Assembly: GCF_051857545.1 (NCBI RefSeq) | Contig: NZ_JBPZHB010000001.1 | Coordinates: 868,001 to 932,000 of the forward strand | DNA: 64,000 bases | Direction: 5' to 3' | Source of the DNA: Larkinella sp051857545 | GTDB taxonomy: Bacteria > Bacteroidota > Bacteroidia > Cytophagales > Spirosomataceae | In this document: piece by piece, positions 8,285 through 18,430 of the stretch | Layout of the letters: each line of letters begins with the position of its first letter | Position numbering within the stretch: position 1 is the first letter of the stretch | Made by a program: the position numbers and the translations under genes | The notes under the pieces: model-generated | Told to the model about the DNA's origin: nothing | What the model saw: only the letters and a program-made list of their open reading frames with translations | The model's database searches: none

Positions 8285-9541
8285 TCAGGTATAGATGACA
8301 AAACCGTCCGGCGGACCGGTGAGCAGAATGGCGCGACCATGGCGAACCTCCACCCGGTTCGTTGACTGAATCTGGGTGGGAAGGGTCGAATACAGGCACG
8401 TCAACAACGTTCCGAGCGGGTGGAGTTCATGGTCGATGGTTACCCAGGCGGTTTGCTCGTTGTTCGGGCCGGTATTGATGGCACAAACGGTTTCCTGCCG
8501 GTTGAAAAGCCGCGAGCAGGGGACAACAGAGCGCATTGGATCGCCAGGCAGGGTGGGGAGCCCGAAATAAATACCGTCGCCGGAAATGGGCCGCAGGTAT
8601 TGCCGTCCTGTCTGCAATGTCAGGTGCTGTTTTCGCAACGTCAGAATCCGGGCGACGGCTTAAAACGTGGGGTGGTCTTCATGAAAAAAATGACGCTGGT
8701 GGCTCCGGAAAGCCCCAAAATCCCCGCCAAACAGGGCTTCCCGAATGGAAGATGCTCATCACCCTGCCCGTCGAAACCCTGTTCCGTACCGTAATAAAGG
8801 CACGGGATTCCCAGCGTGGTGGCCAGAGGTCCCACAGCGGCCAGGAGTTGCCGGCTGGCATCCGGATCGGCGCAGAACCGGGTTTTATCATTACCCATGG
8901 AATTGGAATCGTCGAAACCAGTCACGAACCGGTTTCGAAACATGCTGGTCGCGGTAGCCCATCACCGGATGGGGCATGTCTCCTTGGTGGTAGTTTGGTT
9001 GCCCGGCCTGATAGACAAACACATCGCCCACGTGATTGAGGATAATGTCAAGGATGACGTATAGACCATGCGTGTGGGCTGTTGCCACCACTTCGCGGAA
9101 CGCTTCGGGCGTGCCAAACCGGGGTTCTACAGTCAGAAAATTCTGAATACCATTTCCCGTATACGTTTCCTGGGCATGGGACTGTTTTAGATCCGGACTG
9201 ATCCGGACGATGGTGCTCCCCAGTCGTTTCATATAGCCCATCTTGCTTTGTAACCCTTTCAATGTTCCGCCGGCAAAACGACGCCCTGCCGCCCGCCACT
9301 TTGCTGCTTCTGACGTGGTTTGTACGGCATTGTCTGCATCGGAAGGGGTAAAAACCGGGGTCGTGCCGGAATGAACGATTTCGCCCGCATTCGACAGAAA
9401 GCCCTGTTCATGCCCATCCGAAAACCGATCCAGCAGCAGAAAATAGAGAACCTGGTCTTCCCAGGCTCCGGGTGATGGGTGGAAAGTCCGGTTGGTCAGG
9501 GCTTCAAAATGGATCTCGTTAATCTATCGGTACTGTGGCAT
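8285..9541 (-). pseudogene. Decayed GH13 alpha-amylase gene
   Basis: Minus-strand remnants of a family 13 alpha-amylase in several frames. From ATG 9541 the frame meets TAG at codon 6 (9524-9526), then continues through GAWEDQVLYFLLLDRF and the region I motif LDIILNHVGDVF to about 8940. There the frame changes and the sequence jumps directly to a late segment (NRFVTGFDD ... LGIPCLYYGTEQGFDG). The central barrel that should hold the nucleophile and acid/base residues is gone. A further frame slip near the run of seven T/A at about 8683-8689 and a TAA near 8661 separate the C-terminal part (RQYLRPISGDGIYFGLP ... FVIYT). The enzyme cannot be active. Confidence 0.85.
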
Positions 9542-10134
9542 GGTTTTTAGGAGACCTTTAAACGCTACGGGTTGGGTGGGTCCGGTTCACACCGGTTTGT
9601 GGCTGAAAATAGTCGTTTTTTTGTTCAGGTGGGCCTAAAAATCGATGCACATCAGGACAATAGAGTCGAACGATCATTCTACAATACCGGAACATTCCTT
9701 GTCGCATTTACCTTTTCTGAAACCGCCACGCGCTGGTTGCGGAGGAGATTAAGAGTCGTCCTGCCAATTCGTTTAGCGGCCGTATTTATCGGCAATTATA
9801 GCGTTATAAAATTTGCTGGTTTCACGATTTTGAGTGGCGGCTAATGAATGAAAAACCGTTCTCTAGATTTTTTTTAATGAAATAGTTGGTGTGCAAATAT
9901 TTGAATTTCAGGTATTTGTACCAAAGAATAACAAAAAATTCCATTGGCACCGCTTTTGCATTATTCTTCTCGCTAGCAAATCGAGTACTAATTGTCAGAC
10001 AAAAGGATTCGTAAATCCATACCTATGTCCATAGTTTAATGGCAAAGGGTGGCCTGTATGAAGTGTAAGAGAAGAAAACGGGGTATTTAGTCAAATACCC
10101 TTTTGTTGGATCACAAAATTGCTCAACGGTACTT
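9542..10134. other. Intergenic region upstream of the 1599-residue protein
   Basis: About 590 bases between the amylase remnant and the next plus-strand gene. The first 300 bases can be read as a 90-codon frame (9572-9844), but its product has no recognisable domain and mixed composition, so I do not call it. The last 250 bases are AT-rich and probably contain the promoter of the gene at 10135. Confidence 0.4.
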
Positions 10135-13100
10135 ATGATTTCAAATCTACCTGTACGCATTTGGCGTTCTCGTTTCCCTGTCCCATTTCCGAAGCATGTT
10201 TTTAAAATAGCAGTGCTTCTTGTTGCATCTTTTCAGTTTGCCATGGCTCGCCCGGCGGACACTCCGCCCCCTCATGCTGCGAAAAATGCCCGGTTTGCTC
10301 CGCCTGTGATCGATAGTCAGCGTTACCTCGGTCTGACGATTTTTAATTTTGAGACGGATGCCCGCATCGACGATGAACGCATCGAACACTCGGCCGCTAC
10401 GGGCTGTAATGCCGTTGAAATCACCATCAACTGGGACCGGGTTTATCCTACGGTCGAAAGCAGCGCGAGCTGGGATGTGATCGATTCTCACATCCAGACG
10501 GCCCAACGGCTGGGTCTGAAAATTGCGCTGCGGGTCCATGTCGGTCGTGATGCCGTACGGCTTGGCGGCTTCTGGGGGCTTCATGAAACCATGCAGGCGG
10601 CCGACAGCTCCCGGAACCTGACCAAGGGAATCATCCAGTTTTCATTTTCCCACAAGCAAACCGTCGACCGGGCCAACGCTTTTGTGCTGGAAGCGGCCAA
10701 CCGCTACCATTACCTCCAGGAACAGGGCCAGCTACTGTTTTTCTCAGTGGTGTCTTCGCCCGCGCTGGAGGCCGAATATTCGCCGGTTTACGATCCCCCG
10801 TCGGGCAACAAATACGTGGTTCCCTACGATTACAGCGTATCGGAACTGGAAGCGTTTCGCCAGTATCTGCAGGCTCGCTTCAGTTTGGCCCAGCTCAACC
10901 AACGCTGGGGAACCGACTTCAGTGAGTGGAGCCGCGTGCGGCCATTGCCCCACGTTCCTTCGAACCCGTATGCGTCGCACACCGGTGTTCGGGGCGAAGA
11001 CTGGTATGTGTTTCGGCACCGTCAGTTGAAAGGGTTTATCGACAAGATCAACAACACTGTCAAGGGGGTCGATCCGGGCATCGTCGTTGTCAACCAGCAC
11101 GGGTGCGTCTGGGACCGGCTCTCGGGCTTGCGGGCGTCGCTTGCCTTCAAAAACCTGGGCCAGTCGGTCGATGGTCTGAAGTTCAACGACGGGCCGGATT
11201 ACAATCACCGGTTTTCGATGGATGTGGTTCGGACGAATCTCCGGCCGGGGGCGTTTATGATCAACGCCGTGGACGGGATGTTCCACACGTCGGTATCGAC
11301 CGAGAAATATTACGAGCAAATTTCCCAGTGTTTTGAACACGGCGCCAAAATGCTGACACTGGCCAACTTTGGCGGCACGAATGCCCGGCAAAAACTGACG
11401 GATTTGATAACGATGGTGGTCAACAACGGATTATTGAACCAGCCGGTCACCCAGGTTCAAACGGTCGGGGCAGCCATTGGCTATAAGCTGTCGGATATTT
11501 TAAAGAACCATGTGATTGCCCAGGAGCGCTGGGGACAGCGGTATGCACAGAACGGAAACAAACCGGTACGGATTGAACTGGACGAAGATTTGCTTCGAAA
11601 TGAAGCCCCAGTTATCAACAGCCTGCCCATTTTGAGCCAGCCCCTGGCCGACCAGTCGGCTACCGTGGGTCAACCCTTTAGCTATTCGATTGGCCAGGTT
11701 TTTACCGATACGGATGGTTCGATTGTGAGTGTCGCAGCGAGCGGTTTGCCGGAAGGCATCCAGTGGGTGAGTACAACGGGGGAATTTACGGGTACACCCA
11801 CGCGGGTCGAATCGGCCATGGTGACGCTGACGGCCCGTGACAATCTGGGAGCCCAGGTCACCGGCAGCTTCCGAATGACAGTGACCGATCCCGGCGGAAC
11901 CAACCAGGCTCCGGTTGCCCCGGTTGTCGCTGTCCCCCTGGGCGAAGTCGGAAAAGCCTTTTCGTACGGGTTGCCACCGTTTACCGATCCCGAATCGCAA
12001 CCCCTGATTCACCGCCTTGCTGGTACGGTGCCGGGATTGACATATTCCGCAGAAACGAACACGCTGAGTGGCACACCAACCACAGTGGGCGTGTTTTCGC
12101 TGACCTATACGGCTGCCGATCCCTCCGAAGTGGTCTCTTCGGTTCCGTTGCAGGTTACCATCCGGGAAACCGCTCCGGTGGTGAAACGGACCGGGAATTT
12201 TGAAGGGTATCTCGACAAATACAACTGCGAGGGTGACATCTGGGGCTGGGTCTGGGATCGAAATCTGCCCAATACGCCCATGCCGGTGGAAGTACTCGAC
12301 GGCCTGAATGTGATCGGCACCTTTACCGCCAATGTCAACCGGCCGGACCTGGTAGCGGCCAAAAAAGGCAATGGCCTACACGGGTACCAATTCCTGATTC
12401 CGGCCAGCATCAAGGACGACAAACCGCACGTCATTAGCATGAGGATCGAGAATTCGGATTATTATCTGAAGGGCTCGCCGATCACGCTGAACTGTCCGTC
12501 CAGTACGGCCCAGGTAGCGGAACCGGGCAATACGCCACCCACGGCGGTTCCAATTCCCATCCTCTATGCGTCGGTCAATGTTCCTTTTTCGTATACGATT
12601 CCGGAATTTGCGGACGATGAGAACCAGACGCTCGTTTATGCCATGTCCGGTGGCGTAGTTGGATTGACCTACAACCAGGCAAACCGTACCTTGAATGGTA
12701 CACCTACCCAGGCCGGTACATTTACGGCCAGTTTGATTGTATCGGATGGTCAGGGCGGGTATACGCCCTCGCTGGTTACAGTGGTGGTTACAACGGCTCC
12801 CCAAAACCGCCCGCCGGTGGTGAGCCAAACCATTCCGGATCAAACGGCGCGCGTGGGAGAGCCCTTCGCCTTTACCTTGGCCACCGGTATTTTTACCGAT
12901 CCCGATAACAACCTGAGCACTACGCAGGTGAGTGGCTTACCCGATGGACTGACCTACAACGCAGGAAGCCGCCTTATCAGCGGGACGCCAACCGCCGAGG
13001 GAGTGGTAACGGTGACGGTGAAGGCGACGGATGCATTGAGTGCAACGGCCACTACATCCTTCAGGATTACGGTCAATGCTGCACCCAAACCGGCCCCCAT

Positions 13101-14934
13101 CCCCAATCTGCCACCGGCCATTGTTCAGGCTCCGGTCGACCAGACGGTTACCGTTGGACAAGCGTTCATTTTTCAGATTCCGCTTGAAACGTTTGCCGAT
13201 TCCGACGGGACCATCACCAGCATGGCCGTCAGCGGCTTGCCCGCCAGCCTGAGTTACAACCAGAGTAACCGGACCATTACCGGAACCCTGACGGAGCCCG
13301 AAACCGCAACGATTAGTGTGACGGCCACGGACGATGATGGCGGAACCGCAACGGTTGCATTCAAATTGGTGGTTGTAGCATCGCCCTCACCGCCGGATAA
13401 TCAGGCACCGCAGGTCAGCAGCCTGATTCCGAATCAAACCGCTACCGTCGGGCAGCTTTTTAGCTATACCATCGGGGCCGGGGTCTTTACGGATTCAGAC
13501 GGCAGCATTTCGAAAGTGGAAATCGTGAACGGTTTGCCCAATGCGCTGACGTATACGTCCGCTACGCGGGTGATCAGCGGAACGCCTACGGCTCCCGTGA
13601 CAACCACGGTGACGGTGAAGGCCACCGACAATCAGGAAGGCTTCGTGACCACTACCTTCCAGCTAACGGTGGACCCCGCTCCGGTTCCGGAAAATATTCC
13701 GCCCGTGGTGGCACAGTCCATTCCGGATCAGACCGGAACGGCCGGTCAGGCGTTTAGCTATACCATCGGAGCCGGCGTCTTTACAGATTCCGATGGCAGC
13801 ATTTCGAAAGTGGAAATTGTGAGCGGTTTGCCCAGCGGGCTGACGTATACGCCCGCTACGCGGGTGATCAGCGGAATACCCACGGCACCCTCCACCACGA
13901 CGGTGACGGTAACGGCGACGGATAACCGTGAAGGCTCCGTGACGACGACCTTCCGGCTGACGGTGAATGAGGCTCCGGCCAATCAATTGCCCGTTCTGGT
14001 GCGTGAACTTCCCAGCCAAACCGCAACGATCAGCATTGCCTATTCCTATACACTTGGCAAGTCGCATTTTTCGGATCCGGATGGCAGCATCACGTCGGTC
14101 GAGGTGACCAATCTGCCGAAAGGGCTTTCATACAATGCTACCACCGGTGTCATCAGCGGTGTTCCCACAACGGCACAAACCGTTACGGTAACCGTAAAGG
14201 CCATCGACAACAAGGCCGGTTCTGCAATCGTCACCTACAGCATGACGGTAAAAGAAAACATCGTCATAAAGCTTTACAAAGCCGGAAAAGGACCCGAACC
14301 GCAGAACTTCATTCAGGAATTGAACCACGAAACGGTTTTGATGGCGAATACGCTGCCGGCGATGATCAATATCTTTTTCGAAATTGAGACGAAGGTATTG
14401 AGTGTGAAATTTGAATTGAGCGGTCCTAAAAACGTCAATTTTCAGGAAAATTTCGCACCCTGGGCGCTGGTGGGCGATAATGGCGGAATTCCGCCCCTGG
14501 TTGGTATTTACATGCTGAAAGTGACGGGTTACAAAAACCCCAATGTTCAGGGCAACCAGCTCGTCACGCGACTGATTACATTCTACGTGAGGAATGTTTC
14601 CGGTAAGCGGGAAAACGCCGAAATTTCGGTGGCGAATCCCATGCCCAACGCCGAATCGGCAGTCTGGGGCGTCTATCCCAATCCGTTCCGCGATCAGATC
14701 ACGGTAAACCTGCCGCTGGAATCCCAGGAACAGATCGTACCGCTGGCTCCCTATCGTTTTTCAATCGTTTCGCCGACGGGGCAGCAACTGCCGGTTTCGG
14801 ACCAGGACACGCGGATTGAACCGGGCAAAGCTACCCTCAACGTGCAATCGAACGGCTTGCCGGGCGGAATGTATCTTCTCCAGATTCAGCGGGGCGAAGG
14901 ATTGCTCCGTACGCTGAAAGTACTCAAGGAGTAA
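10135..14934 (+). CDS. Secreted glycosidase-like multidomain protein with Ig-like repeats and T9SS tail
   Basis: A 1599-residue exported protein. A basic N-terminus and hydrophobic segment (KIAVLLVASFQFAMA, about residues 24-38) form the signal peptide. Residues about 55-480 look like a TIM-barrel glycoside hydrolase of the GH42/GH5 kind (ITINWDRVYPT, GLKIALRVHVGRD, then FRQYLQARFSLAQLNQRWGTDF). From residue 488 to about 1380 there are roughly eight putative-Ig (He_PIG) modules with the recurring pattern DQTATVGQPFSYTI ... FTDSDGSI ... GLPxGLTY ... ISGTPT. They are interrupted at 685-788 by one different beta domain. The last 90 residues (VYPNPFRDQITV ... GGMYLLQI) are a type A sorting domain for type IX secretion. 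Substrate is unknown. Confidence 0.88.
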   Translation: MISNLPVRIWRSRFPVPFPKHVFKIAVLLVASFQFAMARPADTPPPHAAKNARFAPPVIDSQRYLGLTIFNFETDARIDDERIEHSAATGCNAVEITINWDRVYPTVESSASWDVIDSHIQTAQRLGLKIALRVHVGRDAVRLGGFWGLHETMQAADSSRNLTKGIIQFSFSHKQTVDRANAFVLEAANRYHYLQEQGQLLFFSVVSSPALEAEYSPVYDPPSGNKYVVPYDYSVSELEAFRQYLQARFSLAQLNQRWGTDFSEWSRVRPLPHVPSNPYASHTGVRGEDWYVFRHRQLKGFIDKINNTVKGVDPGIVVVNQHGCVWDRLSGLRASLAFKNLGQSVDGLKFNDGPDYNHRFSMDVVRTNLRPGAFMINAVDGMFHTSVSTEKYYEQISQCFEHGAKMLTLANFGGTNARQKLTDLITMVVNNGLLNQPVTQVQTVGAAIGYKLSDILKNHVIAQERWGQRYAQNGNKPVRIELDEDLLRNEAPVINSLPILSQPLADQSATVGQPFSYSIGQVFTDTDGSIVSVAASGLPEGIQWVSTTGEFTGTPTRVESAMVTLTARDNLGAQVTGSFRMTVTDPGGTNQAPVAPVVAVPLGEVGKAFSYGLPPFTDPESQPLIHRLAGTVPGLTYSAETNTLSGTPTTVGVFSLTYTAADPSEVVSSVPLQVTIRETAPVVKRTGNFEGYLDKYNCEGDIWGWVWDRNLPNTPMPVEVLDGLNVIGTFTANVNRPDLVAAKKGNGLHGYQFLIPASIKDDKPHVISMRIENSDYYLKGSPITLNCPSSTAQVAEPGNTPPTAVPIPILYASVNVPFSYTIPEFADDENQTLVYAMSGGVVGLTYNQANRTLNGTPTQAGTFTASLIVSDGQGGYTPSLVTVVVTTAPQNRPPVVSQTIPDQTARVGEPFAFTLATGIFTDPDNNLSTTQVSGLPDGLTYNAGSRLISGTPTAEGVVTVTVKATDALSATATTSFRITVNAAPKPAPIPNLPPAIVQAPVDQTVTVGQAFIFQIPLETFADSDGTITSMAVSGLPASLSYNQSNRTITGTLTEPETATISVTATDDDGGTATVAFKLVVVASPSPPDNQAPQVSSLIPNQTATVGQLFSYTIGAGVFTDSDGSISKVEIVNGLPNALTYTSATRVISGTPTAPVTTTVTVKATDNQEGFVTTTFQLTVDPAPVPENIPPVVAQSIPDQTGTAGQAFSYTIGAGVFTDSDGSISKVEIVSGLPSGLTYTPATRVISGIPTAPSTTTVTVTATDNREGSVTTTFRLTVNEAPANQLPVLVRELPSQTATISIAYSYTLGKSHFSDPDGSITSVEVTNLPKGLSYNATTGVISGVPTTAQTVTVTVKAIDNKAGSAIVTYSMTVKENIVIKLYKAGKGPEPQNFIQELNHETVLMANTLPAMINIFFEIETKVLSVKFELSGPKNVNFQENFAPWALVGDNGGIPPLVGIYMLKVTGYKNPNVQGNQLVTRLITFYVRNVSGKRENAEISVANPMPNAESAVWGVYPNPFRDQITVNLPLESQEQIVPLAPYRFSIVSPTGQQLPVSDQDTRIEPGKATLNVQSNGLPGGMYLLQIQRGEGLLRTLKVLKE
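13402..13976 (+). repeat. Tandem duplicated Ig-module coding unit (294 bases)
   Basis: Two consecutive Ig-like modules are nearly identical at the DNA level. Corresponding points such as TTTAGCTATACCATCGG lie at 13459 and 13753, an offset of 294 bases (98 codons). Similarity extends over most of the module, which indicates a more recent duplication than the other modules of this protein. Confidence 0.75.
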
Positions 14935-14973
14935 GTCTCCTGAGCCAATCAATTTAATAACCTGGACTAACAG

Positions 14974-15004
14974 AAAAGCCTGCTTCCCCTGGAGGCAGGC
15001 TTTC
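14974..15004 (+). terminator. Terminator after the 1599-residue gene
   Basis: A stem of nine base pairs (AAAGCCTGC at 14975-14983 with GCAGGCTTT at 14995-15003) and an 11-base loop, followed by CTATATA. The position 40 bases after the stop codon fits an intrinsic terminator. Confidence 0.75.
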
Positions 15005-15355
15005 TATATAAGAAGGGCTTTGTATTTCGTTGTAGAAAAACCGGTGGAACCGAAAGGTATAATTAAATGTAAAACGCTGTATGTAAACGTAAAGAGTGCC
15101 GGGCCACTTTTACCGGTAGTCTTCCTTTGCAGGCCACCCACGACCGCTTCGAAATGCGCTTTGTGCTTGGGGGTGGCTGGATTCTGAAAAATAGGAAAAT
15201 ATATTTACGTATTTCGGTATTTGTCTGGTTTGTAACTGTATTTGATGTTTTCTAGCTTTAAAGTTTACTACCGAATAATAAATTTGATAAGTATTATTAC
15301 TTAATTTATTTACGGATTATTACCTTTGAACTGTCTTACCGTAACTGTACTTTTA
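15005..15355. other. Intergenic, no gene seen
   Basis: About 350 bases, increasingly AT-rich toward 15300. No supported gene or repeat is seen. The AT-rich end may be the promoter of the small frame at 15356. Confidence 0.4.
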
Positions 15356-15589
15356 ATGAACACGCTCAAGAACGCATCCTACCTGACGACTTCAAACCGG
15401 TCACGCAATCAATTGCAGTCCTGTAGTTTTACGAACCTGCCGCAAGCCATCGGGTGTGCGAACCAGTTTTTTATGGAAGGCCTGAACGCCCAGATTATTG
15501 CCCGCGACAATACGTCATTTCTAGTGGTTTCGCCCGAAATTGCCCGCCAAATGTTTACAAAAGGTTTTCGTTTGCTGTATGGAAACTAA
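15356..15589 (+). CDS. Small hypothetical protein
   Basis: A 77-codon frame from ATG 15356 (MNTLKNASYLTTSNRSRNQ); an in-frame upstream start at 15326 would add ten residues. The product has no signal peptide or recognised domain, but its composition is protein-like (FFMEGLNAQIIARDNTSFLVVSPEIARQMF). It has its own strong terminator downstream and an AT-rich upstream region, which supports a real transcription unit. I do not recognise it, and it could still be a chance frame. Confidence 0.45.
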   Translation: MNTLKNASYLTTSNRSRNQLQSCSFTNLPQAIGCANQFFMEGLNAQIIARDNTSFLVVSPEIARQMFTKGFRLLYGN

Positions 15590-15634
15590 TACCTTGCAAA
15601 TAGATTTTTAATAGTGAGAATATCAGGTTATTTG

Positions 15635-15670
15635 AAAGAAAAAACCAGTCAATTGACTGGTTTTTTTCTT
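15635..15670. terminator. Bidirectional terminator
   Basis: A near-perfect palindrome centred at 15652/15653 (AAAACCAGTCAA with TTGACTGGTTTT) is flanked by A-runs on the left and T-runs on the right. It can terminate the small plus-strand frame and the minus-strand heparinase gene. Confidence 0.8.
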
Positions 15671-15722
15671 AACTACTCTATCCATGTTACTATCTTTTGC
15701 GCTTTACCGGCCCGGATTTCGC

Positions 15723-17681
15723 TCAGGATTGCACAGTGATTTGATGCTGTAGTTCAACGCGTCGTTTGGCACCCAGGGTTAGATAGGCCCTGAAAACGCA
15801 GGTAGCCTGTTTCTGATACAAGCCCGCTGAATACCACCCCAGCAAGTCTGGCTGCTGCTGGCCGTTGACGACCTCGACCTGCAAAACCGGATCGATGTGC
15901 AGAACCACCAGCCGCTTCGTTTGGGGGTGCGAGAGGATAAAATGATTGCGGCCTTTGGCCCGGAACCGGATGGCCGGATGAACGTGAAAAAGAACTTCAA
16001 CCGTACGAGTCCCGGTCCAACGGCTTTCAACCTGGTCATCGATCAGCAGGCGATTATTTCGTTTATCGAACTCCATCCGGCGCTGGTGTGAACACCCGAG
16101 CCGGTCATACCCGTTGTGGGAGGCAATGACTTCGTCCGAATAGTCACTGATCTCGGCTTTGTGAGTCGTAATGACATACGGATTCAGCCACCGCAGATCA
16201 TCGTCCTGAAATGCCTGATTTTCGCAGTCGATACAAACCGTGTTGTGGGCGCGGGTACTGACAAAATACCGGCGCCAATCCGAAGTTGAATATTGCACAT
16301 AGGTGCCGGAATCGACAAAAAAAGGCTGTCCATCGACGTGCATGACAAATGACAGCGCATCTGCATGACCGTGGGGGGGCAAGGCCGAAGGATCCAGCGT
16401 AGCTGCGTTGAAATGGACGTAAATTTCACCGGTACCGGCCTCCTGTTTACGGAGGATGTAATGCCCTTCTGCCGGGTAAAACTGGCTCCCCAGGGTCGTT
16501 TTCCGGGTCGGAACAGCCTTGAATTTCGGAAGACCCTCGTCGCCAAAAAGCAGACGGTTTTTCAGATCGAAACCGTGCGATCGTTCTTTGGACAGCGGAT
16601 CGCCAAACAGAATTGCCGAAGCCGAGAGCAGCGACCGGAAATTGCCGGTCGGCGTCGGGGTATCCAGATACCACAGATACCCGCTGCCCTCATCGCCGTA
16701 GGCAGGAACATGGCCCTGTTCGTCGGGCAACTGGGCCATATACGAAAACATGTTCTCCAGTTGATGGGTATAGTGTGCGGAAAACGGATTCCCGGTGCGT
16801 ATACCGGTTAGGTAGGGAAGGAGAAACAAGTCCGTAATGAAAGGAATAGAACCGGCGGTTCCTTTCGGATTGATCCCGTTGGCTCCCTGCTGGCGCTGCA
16901 TTTCCTGCTCCAGACCACCCTGGGCAAACGAATGCCAGGCGAGCGATTCCGGAAACTTCCACAACGAACTGGCCACAAACAAACCTGCATAGCCGGCAAT
17001 GAGCTGTTGCCCGGCAGTCGAAGGAAACGGAAGATTGTTGCGGCTATAAAGGCAGTGCTGGTAAATGATCGGGAGCCAGACCGATTCAACAAAACGCTGA
17101 AAAACCGGGTCGGTTTTTGCCAGAACAGAAGCATCCAGAATATTCCAGCAGATAAACCAGTTAATCAGCCGGATATTCACTTCCTGATTGCTGTACCAGT
17201 TGACGCCGAGCAGATAGGGGTTTGCCTTCACCCACGACGAAATGAGGGTAATGAGCCGGCTTAATTCCCGCGGGTCAGCTGTGAGCTGGTAACGCAGCGC
17301 CAGCGCCGGCAGAAAAAGGAACCGGTTGACTTCCCAGACGTATTCGACATTTCCAAAAGCCGCGTTTTGAATGTTGATTTCCTTCGCGTAAGTGAGCGGA
17401 AACCGTTTGTTGGTACTCAGGTCGAGGTGCCAGTCGATCGGATAGCGATAGTCGAGCGTCTGTTCAAAAATCTTCTGTTCGTGTAAAAAGGGAAACGCCG
17501 GAACATTACCGGAAGAGAGACCGAATATACGCTCCGGCCAGGTTGCCAGGAAAACGTTTGCTTTCCGTCCAACCAGTTGTCTGTCAGCTTGTTTCTGGAA
17601 ATACTGGCGCAGCCGGAAGCCCACTTCTGCAGTCGATAAAGATCGCAGCCGGTAATAAAACCAGTGATACCGATTCAGCAT
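15723..17681 (-). CDS. Heparinase II/III family protein
   Basis: A 652-residue polysaccharide-lyase-like protein. The N-terminal part (MLNRYHWFYYRLRSLSTAEVGFRLRQ) and the alpha/alpha-toroid region (SWVKANPYLLGVNWYSNQEVNIRLINW) are followed by the Hepar_II_III beta domain with PPHGHADALSFVMHVDG, which carries the conserved histidines, and FFVDSGTYVQYS. Related proteins sit in exopolysaccharide gene clusters and trim or degrade uronic-acid-containing polymers. The frame is open to 17741, but ATG 17681 gives the usual family start. No clear signal peptide is visible. The sugar transferase at 18431 on the same strand supports a polysaccharide role. Confidence 0.85.
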   Translation of the reverse strand: MLNRYHWFYYRLRSLSTAEVGFRLRQYFQKQADRQLVGRKANVFLATWPERIFGLSSGNVPAFPFLHEQKIFEQTLDYRYPIDWHLDLSTNKRFPLTYAKEINIQNAAFGNVEYVWEVNRFLFLPALALRYQLTADPRELSRLITLISSWVKANPYLLGVNWYSNQEVNIRLINWFICWNILDASVLAKTDPVFQRFVESVWLPIIYQHCLYSRNNLPFPSTAGQQLIAGYAGLFVASSLWKFPESLAWHSFAQGGLEQEMQRQQGANGINPKGTAGSIPFITDLFLLPYLTGIRTGNPFSAHYTHQLENMFSYMAQLPDEQGHVPAYGDEGSGYLWYLDTPTPTGNFRSLLSASAILFGDPLSKERSHGFDLKNRLLFGDEGLPKFKAVPTRKTTLGSQFYPAEGHYILRKQEAGTGEIYVHFNAATLDPSALPPHGHADALSFVMHVDGQPFFVDSGTYVQYSTSDWRRYFVSTRAHNTVCIDCENQAFQDDDLRWLNPYVITTHKAEISDYSDEVIASHNGYDRLGCSHQRRMEFDKRNNRLLIDDQVESRWTGTRTVEVLFHVHPAIRFRAKGRNHFILSHPQTKRLVVLHIDPVLQVEVVNGQQQPDLLGWYSAGLYQKQATCVFRAYLTLGAKRRVELQHQITVQS

Positions 17682-17949
17682 TTTTACGTTACACGTTGAG
17701 TACGAATCACAATAAGCCCATTGCAAACCAACTCTGCGCAAGGTGGAGGAGCGAAGCGATGCAGGGGCCTGAAAGTCATCGGCAACGGGCCCGGTGGTGC
17801 TTCTAAACGCCCTCGCGGGCTGTTAGACAGCAACACACCAGGCCATGCCTGTCTTTCATGTTTAGCGTTGAGTAAATGGCAGTATGGAGGTCGACGACCG
17901 CTTACCGGGCATTCTCATTCGTTTCCCGACAGGCAGCATCGGCCTGTTT

Positions 17950-18306
17950 TCAGGAAACCAGCAGGTTGAAGAATTTTGCCAGTGTGACAATGGATTTTAC
18001 TCTCCGACGGCTGACCGAAAGGCGGGTTTCGTCTGATAATTCAACCCAGCTATTGTGCATATCGTGCAAATCCATCTGAATAATATGCTCCGGATTGACC
18101 AGATGCGACCGCGAAATACGCCAGAAGGAAGGGTGATATTCCTGTTGTTCCTTCAGCGTATAACTAGAAACAAAACCGTTCTGTTTGTTGAGAAAAATAC
18201 GGCTATAGTTGCTCCAGCCTTCAAAAAAGAGGATTTGTTTGGCAGAAATCGTGACAGCTCTCCCTCTGCGGTCTCTAACTTTGATACTGGTACGTGCGGT
18301 ATTCAT
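17950..18306 (-). CDS. Stand-alone LytTR DNA-binding protein
   Basis: A 118-residue protein consisting almost only of a LytTR domain: ITISAKQILFFEGWSNYSRIFL, then FWRISRSHLVNPEHIIQMDL and LSVSRRRVKSIV. LytTR domains bind DNA and usually sit behind a response-regulator receiver or membrane segment; here neither is present, as is common for Bacteroidota. It lies between the sugar transferase and the heparinase gene on the same strand and is a candidate regulator of them. The target sites are not identified. Confidence 0.88.
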   Translation of the reverse strand: MNTARTSIKVRDRRGRAVTISAKQILFFEGWSNYSRIFLNKQNGFVSSYTLKEQQEYHPSFWRISRSHLVNPEHIIQMDLHDMHNSWVELSDETRLSVSRRRVKSIVTLAKFFNLLVS

Positions 18307-18430
18307 GGAAAAGTAACGATGAGTACATAGCTTTCTTAAACGTTAGCAAACACTATGCCAGTATGTTACTATTTTCCCTTTTTGGTCACAATTGTTGTCT
18401 GTTAATTAGCGTGTGTTGTCACCCTTTGAT

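Noticed and set aside
9572..9844. 90-codon plus-strand frame after the amylase remnant
   Set aside because: No domain or signal peptide, unusual composition, no flanking signals.
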